NCBI GenBank assembly: GCA_004322215.1
Contig: SCSM01000004.1
Location: 1 to 59,305 of the forward strand
Length of the DNA stretch: 59,305 bases
DNA from: Bacteroidota bacterium
GTDB taxonomy: Bacteria; Bacteroidota; Ignavibacteria; Kapaibacteriales; UBA2268
Reading direction: 5' to 3'
The notes below the pieces were generated by a model. That model was not told where the DNA came from. It saw nothing but the letters and a program-made list of their open reading frames with translations, and searched no databases. Positions within the stretch are counted from its first letter, which is position 1. The number at the start of each line of letters is the position of its first letter. The position numbers were made by a program, and so were the translations under genes. Of this stretch, positions 36,613-45,490 are shown piece by piece.

Positions 36613-37287
36613 TTGAAGAAAATAATAATAGCTATAGACGGACCTGCAGGGTCGGGTAAATCCACTACTGCAAAAATTGCTGCGGAAAGACTTGGTTATG
36701 TTTATATTGATACAGGTGCCATGTACAGAGCAGTAACACTTGCATGGCTGAGAGCTAAAAAGGAATTGACAGAAGACATTTTATGTAAAATGCTGGATGG
36801 AATACATATTGAATTGAAGCCATCGGAAAATGGGCAAAGAACTATACTCAATGGAGAAGATGTAAGCGATGAAATCCGCACGATAGAAGTAACAAAAAAT
36901 GTAAGCCCAGTGAGTGCTATCGGATGTGTACGGGAAAAACTTGTAGAAATGCAGCGGGAATTAGGGAAAAACGGAGCCGTAGTGATGGATGGTAGAGATA
37001 TTGGAACCATAGTATTTCCTAATGCCGAATTGAAAATATTCCTGATTGCATCTGCTGAAACCCGAGCACAGAGAAGAACACTCGAACTGAAAAATAAAGG
37101 AATCGAAGAATCAATCGAGGAAATAAAAAAGCAGATAATAGAAAGAGACAGGTATGACAGTTCAAGAGAAATCAGCCCATTGAGAAAAGCATACGATGCA
37201 ATCGAAATTGATACATCAAATCTGACTATCGAGGGGCAAGTGGAAAAAGTAGTGGAACTTGCATTAGAAAAAATTAACCTGCAATAA
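36613..37287 (+). CDS. cmk: Cytidylate kinase
   Basis: A 224-residue cytosolic kinase that phosphorylates CMP and dCMP with ATP. The P-loop GPAGSGKST is at 10-18, followed by IDTGAMYRA (family CMP-site motif), a VMDGRDIGT block and RDRYDSSR in the lid region. It starts with TTG, chosen because the P-loop begins at the normal distance. The length is standard for the family. It lies between the tpl and permease genes, each more than 100 bases away, so it is probably transcribed by itself. Confidence 0.93.
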   Translation: MKKIIIAIDGPAGSGKSTTAKIAAERLGYVYIDTGAMYRAVTLAWLRAKKELTEDILCKMLDGIHIELKPSENGQRTILNGEDVSDEIRTIEVTKNVSPVSAIGCVREKLVEMQRELGKNGAVVMDGRDIGTIVFPNAELKIFLIASAETRAQRRTLELKNKGIEESIEEIKKQIIERDRYDSSREISPLRKAYDAIEIDTSNLTIEGQVEKVVELALEKINLQ

Positions 37288-37423
37288 TTCAATTTCTTTT
37301 ATTTTAATAAAAAATTTTCTATTTTGACATTCGGGTGAAAGCTGTTCCTGAAATGATTAGTAAAAGGAACATCTTTCTTTTTTATTTAGGAAACAATAAA
37401 TTTATATAATAAGCAGGTATTTT

Positions 37424-39055
37424 ATGTCCATAAGTCCGGTGTTATTAATAGGTTTGGTAATCATATTCGTTTTAGCATATCCAATAATCAAATTAAGAAA
37501 TCAAATATTTAAAAGAAAACCGGTAGAAGTTTTTCATGAAGAGATGAAGACAAGCCAATTGAGACGAGTACTCGGCAAATGGTCATTGACAAGTTTAGGA
37601 ATAGGTGCAATAATAGGAGCCGGAATATTTGTAATGACCGGTATAGGAGCAAGGGAATATGCAGGCCCCGCACTTGCATTATCATTTGTATTCGCGGGTA
37701 TAGGATGCGCATTGGCAGCATTGTGCTATGCAGAATTTGCATCGTTTCTGCCTGTCGAAGGTTCTGCTTATGCATACTCTTATGCGACGATGGGAGAATT
37801 TTTTGCCTGGATTATCGGCTGGGATTTAATACTTGAATATGCAATGGCATCGGGCGCTGTAGCCGTCGGCTGGTCAGGTTATATGGGAAAATTTTTAAAC
37901 CTGTTTGACATAAAATTACCATTCTGGCTGATGCATGATGTATTTTCTGCAAAACAAGCTCTATCGGATTCTGTTACTAATACAGGAGTAATGGCAGAAT
38001 TACAAAGCCACTTTACACAAATATCAATGCCAACGATAGCAGGGATACCATTTGCAATCAACCTCCCCGCTTTCCTGATTGTATGGTTTGTTACTATGAT
38101 TCTTATCAAAGGAATTAAAGAAGCAGCCAGTACAAATGTTATTATGGTTGCAATCAAAGTTACCGTAGTAATTTTTATTATTATTGTCGGTGCTCAATAT
38201 ATTAATACAGCAAATTGGGACCCGTTTATACCGGCAAGAGCATCAATATTAGGTCCGCTTGGTGATTCACATATGGCTTACGGATTACTTGGCATTATTT
38301 CCGGTGCTGCCTATATTTTCTTTGCTTACATCGGATTCGACACCGTATCCACACATGCAGGTGAATCAATAAATCCGAAAAAGGATATTCCCTTCGGAAT
38401 TATAATGTCTTTAATAGTTTGTACGATTCTTTACATTCTCGTTTCTCTTGTTCTAACTGGAATGATGAATTATAAAAAAATTGATTTGAATGCACCGTTA
38501 GCCGTAGCATTTACTTCAGTCGGGTTAAAATATGCAGTATTTATAATTTCAGTAGCTGCAATAGCCGGTATAACATCGGTGTTAATAGTTATGCTATTGG
38601 GTCAATCACGTGTGTTCTTTGCTATGTCGAAGGACGGCTTATTGCCAAAGAATTTTTTTGGAAGACTGCATACAAAATTCAGGACACCATACAAGGCAAA
38701 TCTTCTAACAGGAACAGTTGTTTCATTAGTAGCAGCATTTACACCGATACATATCATAGCAGAGCTTGTCAACATAGGTACATTGCTTGCATTCGTAATG
38801 GTATGCGGTTCAGTATGGATAATGAGATACAGAGAGCCAAACCGGGAAAGACCTTTCAGGACGCCGTTTATTAATGTTGTTGCACCACTCGGGATGCTCT
38901 TCAATCTTGGGATGATGCTATCTCTCGGAGCACATAACTGGGAGCGGCTTTTGTTCTGGCTTGCACTTGGTATGGCGATATATTTCTTTTATGGAAGAAA
39001 ACACAGTGTGATGTATAAATTGGGAAATGGAAATAAGGAAATTGAAAATTTTTAA
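37424..39055 (+). CDS. APC-superfamily amino-acid permease (CAT-like)
   Basis: A 543-residue membrane transporter. After an extra hydrophobic N-terminal segment (about 5-24) and a hydrophilic link, the first core helix carries the substrate-site motif GIGAIIGAGIFVMTG (59-73). The CAT-type features EFASFLPVEGSAYAYSY and FFAYIGFDTVSTHAGE follow, with roughly 12 core spans and a cytosolic C-tail. Such proteins take up amino acids with protons or by exchange; cationic amino acids are typical of the subgroup, but the substrate is not proven. Its nearness to tpl could mean aromatic amino acids, which is only a context argument. Confidence 0.85.
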   Translation: MSISPVLLIGLVIIFVLAYPIIKLRNQIFKRKPVEVFHEEMKTSQLRRVLGKWSLTSLGIGAIIGAGIFVMTGIGAREYAGPALALSFVFAGIGCALAALCYAEFASFLPVEGSAYAYSYATMGEFFAWIIGWDLILEYAMASGAVAVGWSGYMGKFLNLFDIKLPFWLMHDVFSAKQALSDSVTNTGVMAELQSHFTQISMPTIAGIPFAINLPAFLIVWFVTMILIKGIKEAASTNVIMVAIKVTVVIFIIIVGAQYINTANWDPFIPARASILGPLGDSHMAYGLLGIISGAAYIFFAYIGFDTVSTHAGESINPKKDIPFGIIMSLIVCTILYILVSLVLTGMMNYKKIDLNAPLAVAFTSVGLKYAVFIISVAAIAGITSVLIVMLLGQSRVFFAMSKDGLLPKNFFGRLHTKFRTPYKANLLTGTVVSLVAAFTPIHIIAELVNIGTLLAFVMVCGSVWIMRYREPNRERPFRTPFINVVAPLGMLFNLGMMLSLGAHNWERLLFWLALGMAIYFFYGRKHSVMYKLGNGNKEIENF

Positions 39056-39187
39056 AAAATCCTATAAATTTCTATTAAATATATGCTTTAATTATATAAT
39101 AATTTAATATATAACCGCAGAATATATTTCACACAAAATAGATATATTATTTAAATCACAATTTTTATTAATTTAAAAGGAGCAGTT

Positions 39188-39799
39188 ATGAAGAAGTTTT
39201 TTCTTTTAACATGTATATTATTATTAAGTGCAACAATTCTTAAAGCACAATTCAGTTTTAGTGTCGGGTCAAACTTTTTAACCGGAGGTGCATCATTCGG
39301 GTATAAGATAGGAGATTTAGTGCCTTATATCGGTATTCAATACATTAGTGGAGGAGTAACTTCGACAGAGTCCGGTTACCGAACGATTTGGCCAGATACG
39401 AGTCTTATTCCTTATAGCGACAAATTTGAAGAATCCATAAGCATATATATGCCAAATGCCGGATTAAAATATTTTATAATAAGTAACAAAGATTTAAAGT
39501 TATTTTTAAACGGGAGTTTTAATATTGGCTTTGTTTCATCAACTGATAAAAGGAACGGAGTTGAAGATACGACCAATAATTACCTGAGTGATTTAAGTAT
39601 ATGGGGATTTGAAATTGGTATCGGCTCAGAATATTTCTTATCCAAGAACTTCAGTGTAGGAGGAATGCTATCATTAAGACAATTATTTGTCGGCTCGAAA
39701 TATTCAGACAATTATCCACCTCCAACAAGCTATGAAGAGTCAATAAATGTAGGTTTGTTAAATTCACAGTTTACATTTAATTATTATTTTGGCGAGTAA
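39188..39799 (+). CDS. Small outer-membrane beta-barrel protein
   Basis: A 203-residue protein with a signal peptide at 1-20 (ending LKAQ) and about eight amphipathic strands, with FGYKIGDLVPYIG near the start and terminal NYYFGE. It resembles OmpW/OmpA-like small barrels in pattern only. An AAAGGAG ribosome binding site precedes the ATG and a strong terminator follows the stop, so it is a stand-alone gene. Function unknown. Confidence 0.6.
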   Translation: MKKFFLLTCILLLSATILKAQFSFSVGSNFLTGGASFGYKIGDLVPYIGIQYISGGVTSTESGYRTIWPDTSLIPYSDKFEESISIYMPNAGLKYFIISNKDLKLFLNGSFNIGFVSSTDKRNGVEDTTNNYLSDLSIWGFEIGIGSEYFLSKNFSVGGMLSLRQLFVGSKYSDNYPPPTSYEESINVGLLNSQFTFNYYFGE

Positions 39800-39831
39800 T
39801 TTGAAATAAAAAAATATAAAATAAATAATTT

Positions 39832-39873
39832 ATCCTCAATTATTAAAAAAAATATAATTGAGGATTTTCTTTT
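39832..39873 (+). terminator. Rho-independent terminator of the small barrel gene
   Basis: ATCCTCAATTAT (39832-39843) pairs perfectly with ATAATTGAGGAT (39854-39865), a 12-pair stem with a ten-base loop, followed by TTTCTTTT. It lies 32 bases after the stop at 39799 and between two convergent genes. Confidence 0.85.
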
Positions 39874-39953
39874 ACTTCATGTCATCTTAATTTGCATTAT
39901 ACATTGCCTACGATTCTTTATTTGTACATTTATCCAATTAATTACCACCGCAA

Positions 39954-41201
39954 TTAATAGCAAAATAATACTTTTAAATGTATATCATTTGAACAGTCAC
40001 TGATATTAATAAAATATGTTCCCGGATTCAGCAGAACATTATTATCATCTCTCCCATCCCATAAAACAGTTGAATTTCCATTTGCCATATTATTGAAAGT
40101 TCTCACAGTTTCACCTAAGAAATTAACAATTTCAATTTTTTTGATAGTTCCGCGGAGATTTTTAATATTAATAGTCAATTCAGAGTTGAAAGGATTAGGA
40201 TAACATTGAATAGTGTTCGAATTTTCTGATGATTCAACATAACCCGTTGATTGCTTTGCCTGACCTGAATTTGCATCAATCATTAATGATGAACAGTCAA
40301 CAGCTTCAAAATCCGAGCCATTGATTTTTTTTATTTCATTCAAACTGTCATTGTTCCAACGTTCATCGGGAACACCTGAGATGAACCATGCAGAGCCATT
40401 ATCAGCGAGAATGATTCCATACTTCTTCATAGCCCTGAGAATAACCCGGACATCAGCGGGATACCCGGAAATATCCACACTACTTTTAAGCCGGAATCTT
40501 TGTCCCATTGGAGGATATTTCATATCGGTCAGCGAGGAAGCATAATGGCGTGCGGGCCATACATAGTCACGTCTTGTTTGTGGACAAGTAAATCTTATAG
40601 CATGATTAATTTCACCTGTAGCAACTTCATCAAACCTGACAAGTCCGGGAAGAATAGGCAGACCTGCGGCATCGGCAGACGTCCATGTATCTGGTCTGAG
40701 ATTATTTGAATTCAAATCGAAAACGGCACCTGAGCCGGCTCTCCATGTGCCGTCCCCATTGGGATATGCCGAGTATATTTCATATAAAATGCAATTTCCG
40801 GTGTCAACAATCAGGATGTGCCTGTCGCCGGTACTATTGACTCCTCCTTCGATTGGCGGATTAGGAGGAATAGGATACGGACCAGGGTCACATTCATCGG
40901 GCCATTGAAATGAAAGTGTAACTTTGGGTTGATTACCTGGCACTAAAACATAAGGTATTCCGATAGGAGCACTGTTCCATTCACCAGAGCCGAAATCAGG
41001 ATGCAATCCCTTAGTTGTACCTATTGTCTGTATATATGCATTTGAATTGGCATCCATAGGTAGTTCATCAATAGGGGAATTCCAGATGTTATCAGGAGGG
41101 AAAAAAGTGCAAGGGATTTGTTCCTGAATTTGTTTAGTTTCAGCTTTAGTCAAATAAAAAAATAATAGAAGCAGTAATATTTTTAAAGTAAAATTTTTCA
41201 T
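39954..41201 (-). CDS. T9SS-exported protein of unknown function (415 aa)
   Basis: The signal peptide (1-20) is followed by a conserved-looking domain (about 28-310) with an N-terminal NIWNSPIDELP motif, a GLHPDFGSG block, a GDRHILIVDTGNCILYEIY segment and a TCPQTRRDYVWPARHYASS segment. I have the impression that this pattern recurs in uncharacterised secreted proteins of several phyla, but no activity can be named. The last 85 residues form a T9SS sorting domain: CYPNPFNSELTINI, an FLGETVRTF block, and a WDGRDDNNVLLNPGTYFINI block. It should be surface-attached or released. It has two Asp/His-containing motifs that could be catalytic. Confidence 0.7.
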   Translation of the reverse strand: MKNFTLKILLLLLFFYLTKAETKQIQEQIPCTFFPPDNIWNSPIDELPMDANSNAYIQTIGTTKGLHPDFGSGEWNSAPIGIPYVLVPGNQPKVTLSFQWPDECDPGPYPIPPNPPIEGGVNSTGDRHILIVDTGNCILYEIYSAYPNGDGTWRAGSGAVFDLNSNNLRPDTWTSADAAGLPILPGLVRFDEVATGEINHAIRFTCPQTRRDYVWPARHYASSLTDMKYPPMGQRFRLKSSVDISGYPADVRVILRAMKKYGIILADNGSAWFISGVPDERWNNDSLNEIKKINGSDFEAVDCSSLMIDANSGQAKQSTGYVESSENSNTIQCYPNPFNSELTINIKNLRGTIKKIEIVNFLGETVRTFNNMANGNSTVLWDGRDDNNVLLNPGTYFINISDCSNDIHLKVLFCY

Positions 41202-41312
41202 TATATAATAAAAAGAATATAATTATACATATTTATAATATATAGCTGCAAGATAATAATAGGTATAATAATAAACAATGATATTCTTAATAAATTGCGA
41301 ATTAATATTAAA

Positions 41313-42722
41313 TTATTTGGAAAGTAGTATTTCAACACTTGAACTGTCAGTAAAATCAAGAATTTTCTCTACCCATTTTCTATAACTTCCTGACTGGTGT
41401 CCATTCCTATATGAACCTTCCTCAGAATATATCAGAGATAATAATGAAGAACGAGGAAATTTATTGTTAAATTTAATAATAACCGAAGAATCAGCATCAA
41501 TTCTATATTGAATACCCTTTAATTTTACTGCATAGTTAATCCATTCTTGCTTATATGAATCATAAGAAAATGTATATTTAGCATCAAAATTTATGGAGTC
41601 AATATAATTATCAAATTCATTCACTTTAAATCTAGTATTACTGTATATTAGATAGGAATTTTCAGTTAACTTATACTCAAAAGAACCTATTTTTTCATAA
41701 TTAATACTAAAAGTATTCTTATATCCTCTTGAAAAATCTGATAAAGTATCTATATAATCATTTGTTGAATTATCCGGGAACCAACCGGAAGCGGAATGAA
41801 CATGAAAATATACATCTAAATTATTGAATGAGAAATAAATACTTCTTATCTGACTAAAGTCATAATCCTGTGATTTTAATTTAACCTCAAACCAGTCATT
41901 AAATTCTATTGTTTTAGAAATACTTTTTACTTTGATTTTAACATTTCCTGATGAAATATCGGGTACGGTTACTCCAATTGAATCATTGGTTATAAAATCT
42001 ATTTTTGAAGGAATATCATTGAAATAAACTTCTAAAATTGAATCCTTAACAAAATTTTTTCCATATAAAATTACTTTATATCCGGTTGCACCAAATTGAG
42101 GAAAGAAAGATGATAATTGAATCTGACAATCAATTACTTCAAATAATTCATCATAAGTAATTTCACCAAATTTACTTTTGACTTTAATATCATATTTACC
42201 ATAATTCAAATCAGGAACAATTACAATCAATGAATCATCACTTATTGATTCAATTTCGGCATTAATATCGTTAAATGAGACAGAAACAATTGAATCTTCT
42301 TTAAATTTATGTCCATAAAGAACGACATTGGAATTGATACATCCTGATTTCGGGAAAAAAGATGTTAATTGAAATTGACAATCAATTACCTCAAACATTT
42401 TTTCGGAATAATAAGTTCTATCCTTACTTTTAATAGTAATTCCATATCTGCCAAATTCAGTGCTTGGAATAATTACTAAAATCGAATCATCACTAAAAGA
42501 GATAATTTTAGCTTGTTTGCCATTAATAGATATAAATTTTACAGAGTCTGTAACGAAATGTTGTCCATAAATAATTATACTTGAACCGATACATCCAGAT
42601 TCCGGAGTGAAAGATTTCAGAATTAAAGGATACTGTTTATCAGGTTCTTGCGGATTTTCTGAACAAGAAACAAAACTTAAAATAACAAATAAAGCTATTA
42701 ATATTTTGCTAATTTGATTCAT
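41313..42722 (-). CDS. Lipoprotein with three IPT/TIG repeats
   Basis: A 469-residue lipoprotein with lipobox Cys20 (FVSC). Three tandem immunoglobulin-like IPT/TIG repeats follow (about 32-113, 117-197 and 201-281), each with the pattern SFxPxxGxxGxxVxxYGxxF, then F-N-D and SDDSIxVxVP. They are followed by an approximately 185-residue C-terminal beta-rich domain without known relatives. Repeats 1 and 2 carry a shared Cys (Cys44/Cys128), while the third has Ala/Thr there. It is a surface-exposed, probably adhesive or scaffold protein. The gene is unusually AT-rich, including a high fraction of AAT/TTA codons. Confidence 0.75.
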   Translation of the reverse strand: MNQISKILIALFVILSFVSCSENPQEPDKQYPLILKSFTPESGCIGSSIIIYGQHFVTDSVKFISINGKQAKIISFSDDSILVIIPSTEFGRYGITIKSKDRTYYSEKMFEVIDCQFQLTSFFPKSGCINSNVVLYGHKFKEDSIVSVSFNDINAEIESISDDSLIVIVPDLNYGKYDIKVKSKFGEITYDELFEVIDCQIQLSSFFPQFGATGYKVILYGKNFVKDSILEVYFNDIPSKIDFITNDSIGVTVPDISSGNVKIKVKSISKTIEFNDWFEVKLKSQDYDFSQIRSIYFSFNNLDVYFHVHSASGWFPDNSTNDYIDTLSDFSRGYKNTFSINYEKIGSFEYKLTENSYLIYSNTRFKVNEFDNYIDSINFDAKYTFSYDSYKQEWINYAVKLKGIQYRIDADSSVIIKFNNKFPRSSLLSLIYSEEGSYRNGHQSGSYRKWVEKILDFTDSSSVEILLSK

Positions 42723-42788
42723 ATAGTAATCAGTAAATAGATTTACAAGCCAAATTTATTAAATTAATTTTAAAATAAAAAGAAAAAA

Positions 42789-42959
42789 TTATATCTCAGC
42801 TTTTCTGAATTTCTCTCTTAATCTTTTGGTTTTTTCATCCATGACTAATTCATTAAAGCGGTTGATTTCATCTAACCATTTGAATTTTTGTTCGATGGAT
42901 AGTTTCATGTATTCCCTGATTTTTTCATCCTCGAGATAATATTTGAAACCCTTAGCCAT
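42789..42959 (-). CDS. Small basic protein of an NTase-linked two-gene module
   Basis: A 56-residue (60 from the ATG at 42971) highly charged helical protein with the pattern KGFKYYL, YMKLSIEQKFKWLDEI and RLREKFRKAEI. It overlaps the upstream nucleotidyltransferase gene by a few bases, showing coupling. No family name is recalled with certainty. The overlap with a nucleotidyltransferase points to a toxin-antitoxin-like pair, in which the small protein might be the antitoxin or regulatory partner. Confidence 0.55.
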   Translation of the reverse strand: MAKGFKYYLEDEKIREYMKLSIEQKFKWLDEINRFNELVMDEKTKRLREKFRKAEI

Positions 42960-43461
42960 TATCATCTTCATGAATTTGTTTTACCTTTTTCAGCATTTCT
43001 ATATCACTCAAATCCTGTTCTCTACCAGAATATTCTTTCAGATTAATTAAATCTTCAATAGATGTAATATAAATATTAAATCCATTAACTTTTTTGACAA
43101 TTTTATTTTCAAAGGCAAGCTCAAAATTTAAGTTATGTGAAATTACAATATCAATGACTTTAAAATTATCAACTTTATGATAGAAACTGAAAGCTTTCAT
43201 ATTCCTGTTTTCAATCCACTCTTTAACAACTTCCAGGTAAGCTAAATCTTCAGGATTTACAGGCAGTCTTGGTTTATAATTTAAATCAGTGAGAATTCCG
43301 ATAATATTCAATATATTTTTTTTATCGGTTGATATAACAATATCAATATCCTGAGTAACACGAGGGACACCGTGCAAATTAACTGCCAAACCTCCGACAA
43401 TCAGATATTTGACATCTTTTTTATAAAATTCCTCAAGTACATCAAGGTAGAACATTTGCAC
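42952..43461 (-). CDS. Nucleotidyltransferase (AbiEii/DUF6036-like), putative TA component
   Basis: A 169-residue protein of the polymerase-beta superfamily. The GGLAVNLHG motif (23-31), the metal-binding pair Asp38/Asp40 (TQDIDIVI) and a third acid Asp104 (VIDIVIS) are all present, as is the C-terminal family block EDLINLKEYSGREQDLSDIE, so it should be catalytically competent. It is longer than minimal MNT proteins and has no HEPN partner. Instead the small basic protein follows with a short overlap. The activity (transfer of a nucleotide to protein or RNA) is inferred from family knowledge. Confidence 0.75.
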   Translation of the reverse strand: MQMFYLDVLEEFYKKDVKYLIVGGLAVNLHGVPRVTQDIDIVISTDKKNILNIIGILTDLNYKPRLPVNPEDLAYLEVVKEWIENRNMKAFSFYHKVDNFKVIDIVISHNLNFELAFENKIVKKVNGFNIYITSIEDLINLKEYSGREQDLSDIEMLKKVKQIHEDDNG

Positions 43462-43530
43462 ACATAATATAAAACTAAAACAACATTAATTTAATGAATT
43501 TTATTATTATTAAAAACAATTTTTAATAAC

Positions 43531-44076
43531 CTAATTATTTTTGACTTCTGATTTCCTTAATATGACAATCATCCTTACTAAATAATTTCCGAAAGAAACA
43601 ATCAAAGCCCCAAGAGCTAAGAATATCCCGTAGCTTGTGAAAAACTCAACTTTAAAAATTATACAAATCATTACAAGAGCAAGTATATTCACTGAAATCT
43701 TTCCTATAATATCCGAATAAATTACATAGCCTAGCTTCTTCGACAAATAAAGTCCTCCTAGTAAAATCAAAACATCTCTTGACAAAACTGCAATTAAAAA
43801 CCAAGCCGGGATTAATCCTTTAATGAGCATCACTATAGCCACAGCAGCAATTAATACTTTATCGGCAAGCGGGTCAATTATTTTTCCGAATTCGGTTATT
43901 TCATCCCTTTTCCTTGCAGTATATCCATCAAGAAAATCAGTAAGCATTGCGATGATGCCTAATATTAAAAATCCAACATAATCATCATGAAGCAACATCC
44001 AACAAATGGGAAAAGTAAGAATAAGTCTAAGGAAACTGAGGGAATTCGAAATATTTAATATTTTATTTTTGCTCAT
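43531..44076 (-). CDS. CDP-alcohol phosphatidyltransferase (PgsA-like)
   Basis: A 181-residue membrane enzyme with about five spans. The diagnostic motif Dx2DGx2ARx8Gx3Dx3D is complete: Asp47, Asp50-Gly51, Ala54-Arg55, Gly64, Asp68 and Asp72. The length fits bacterial phosphatidylglycerophosphate synthase, which makes phosphatidylglycerol phosphate from CDP-diacylglycerol and glycerol-3-phosphate. Other acceptors cannot be excluded. Its start overlaps the end of the symporter gene by 14 bases, so they share a transcript. Confidence 0.85.
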   Translation of the reverse strand: MSKNKILNISNSLSFLRLILTFPICWMLLHDDYVGFLILGIIAMLTDFLDGYTARKRDEITEFGKIIDPLADKVLIAAVAIVMLIKGLIPAWFLIAVLSRDVLILLGGLYLSKKLGYVIYSDIIGKISVNILALVMICIIFKVEFFTSYGIFLALGALIVSFGNYLVRMIVILRKSEVKNN

Positions 44077-45484
44077 TGCTTTTTATTTTGCTAATTAACA
44101 ATACACTGAGAACGAGAGAAATAGAAATACCTGCAAGCATCGGCTCTATTTCCCAAAATAGCTTTCCTAATATTGTAATCTTTCCAGTAAAAACTCTTCC
44201 GATAGTCCAAATTAAAGAAATTCCCGAAGAAACAAGCATGATTATTATAGCACCATTTCGAGAGAGATGGTACCTTTTGAAAAAGCTGATTGTCAGAGGA
44301 ATAAGCAAACCCGGAATTGCTATTGATGATGTTTTATATAATAACTGTAATGCCGAAGGCAGAATAATCGCCAGTGCAACACTTAGAATTGCTGTAATGA
44401 TTAATCCAATTCGAATCAGAGATTTTGTTGAATCCTGCTCCCTGAATTTCAATTTGATTTTTTTTAATATATCATTTCCTATTGTAACTGCAGTTATGAA
44501 AGCATAGCTGTCGAGAGTTGACATAACAACTGCTAATAAAGCAGTAACAAAAAAGCCCTTCCAGAAAACAGGCAGGACTGTGTTAGCAAGAGTAGTATAA
44601 GCATTTAAAGGATTGATATTCGGGAAGACTGCTCTTGAGTATAAGCCGGTCAACAGTGTTAATGTATCGAATAATACCCAGAAGCCAATTGAAACCAAAA
44701 TTCCTCTCTGTGCAGTTTTTGCCGATGTTGCCGCAGAGCATCTCTGGTGAAATCCCGGGTCAACAAATGTCTGGAATGAAATAATGAACCAGGACAGTAT
44801 TACCTGCCAGGATAAACCTCCTGAAAATGACAAATGATATGCAGGTAATTTTCCAAACACCTGGAAAGGAGAACCGTAGGTTAAAATTGTATAAACCAGT
44901 AGTACACCAAAGCCAATGTACATTATTACAAATTGAGCCGTATTAGTCAATACATCAGCACGGAAACCGCCTGTGTATAGATATGCAAGGGATAATATTG
45001 CAGAGCAAATAACACAAATCCATAATGACCAGCCGGTGAATAACTGAAATATTAATCCGACCATCAAAATATATTGAGCAGGAAGTGTTATTATTATAAC
45101 AATGACTGAAGAAATAAACCCGGCTTTTTTCCCATATTTAATTTCCATGTGCTCGGGAATAGTCTTAACATCAGACTTCCTTATTTTTTTTGCTATAAAA
45201 ATAGCAAATAAAAATGCAGTGATATAATACGGTAATCCGAAGCAAACCCAGGCGACAAGCCCTCCGGTATAGACAAATTCACCGATACCGAAAATATTAC
45301 CATACCATGTCGCAACTAATGTGGCTACAAAGAAAGGAAGTGTAAGACCCCTTCCTGCGAGAATGAAATCAATGTCTGAATATGCAGATTTTGATTTTTT
45401 CTTATTAGTTAAATAGAAGCCGACAAATAAAATCAGCAGGAAATATATTATTATGACTAGTATATCGAGCCAATGAAATGTCAT
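44063..45484 (-). CDS. Sodium:solute symporter (SSS family)
   Basis: A 473-residue membrane protein with about 13 spans and the LeuT-like SSS layout. A typical early block is VATWYGNIFGIGEFVYTGGL (about 57-76), followed by the GFRADVLTNTAQFVIMYIG segment near 165 and the QRCSAATSAKTAQRG-like segment (250-265) of the family. The substrate cannot be told from sequence. It lies between the epimerase gene (6 bases upstream) and the phosphatidyltransferase gene (overlapping), so transcription likely comes from the polysaccharide operon. Confidence 0.82.
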   Translation of the reverse strand: MTFHWLDILVIIIYFLLILFVGFYLTNKKKSKSAYSDIDFILAGRGLTLPFFVATLVATWYGNIFGIGEFVYTGGLVAWVCFGLPYYITAFLFAIFIAKKIRKSDVKTIPEHMEIKYGKKAGFISSVIVIIITLPAQYILMVGLIFQLFTGWSLWICVICSAILSLAYLYTGGFRADVLTNTAQFVIMYIGFGVLLVYTILTYGSPFQVFGKLPAYHLSFSGGLSWQVILSWFIISFQTFVDPGFHQRCSAATSAKTAQRGILVSIGFWVLFDTLTLLTGLYSRAVFPNINPLNAYTTLANTVLPVFWKGFFVTALLAVVMSTLDSYAFITAVTIGNDILKKIKLKFREQDSTKSLIRIGLIITAILSVALAIILPSALQLLYKTSSIAIPGLLIPLTISFFKRYHLSRNGAIIIMLVSSGISLIWTIGRVFTGKITILGKLFWEIEPMLAGISISLVLSVLLISKIKSNEQK

Positions 45485-45490
45485 TCTTTA

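Noticed and set aside
36702-37292. 196-aa open frame on the minus strand opposite cmk
   Set aside because: It is the antisense shadow of cytidylate kinase, with Ser/Leu/Ile-rich low-information sequence and no family match.
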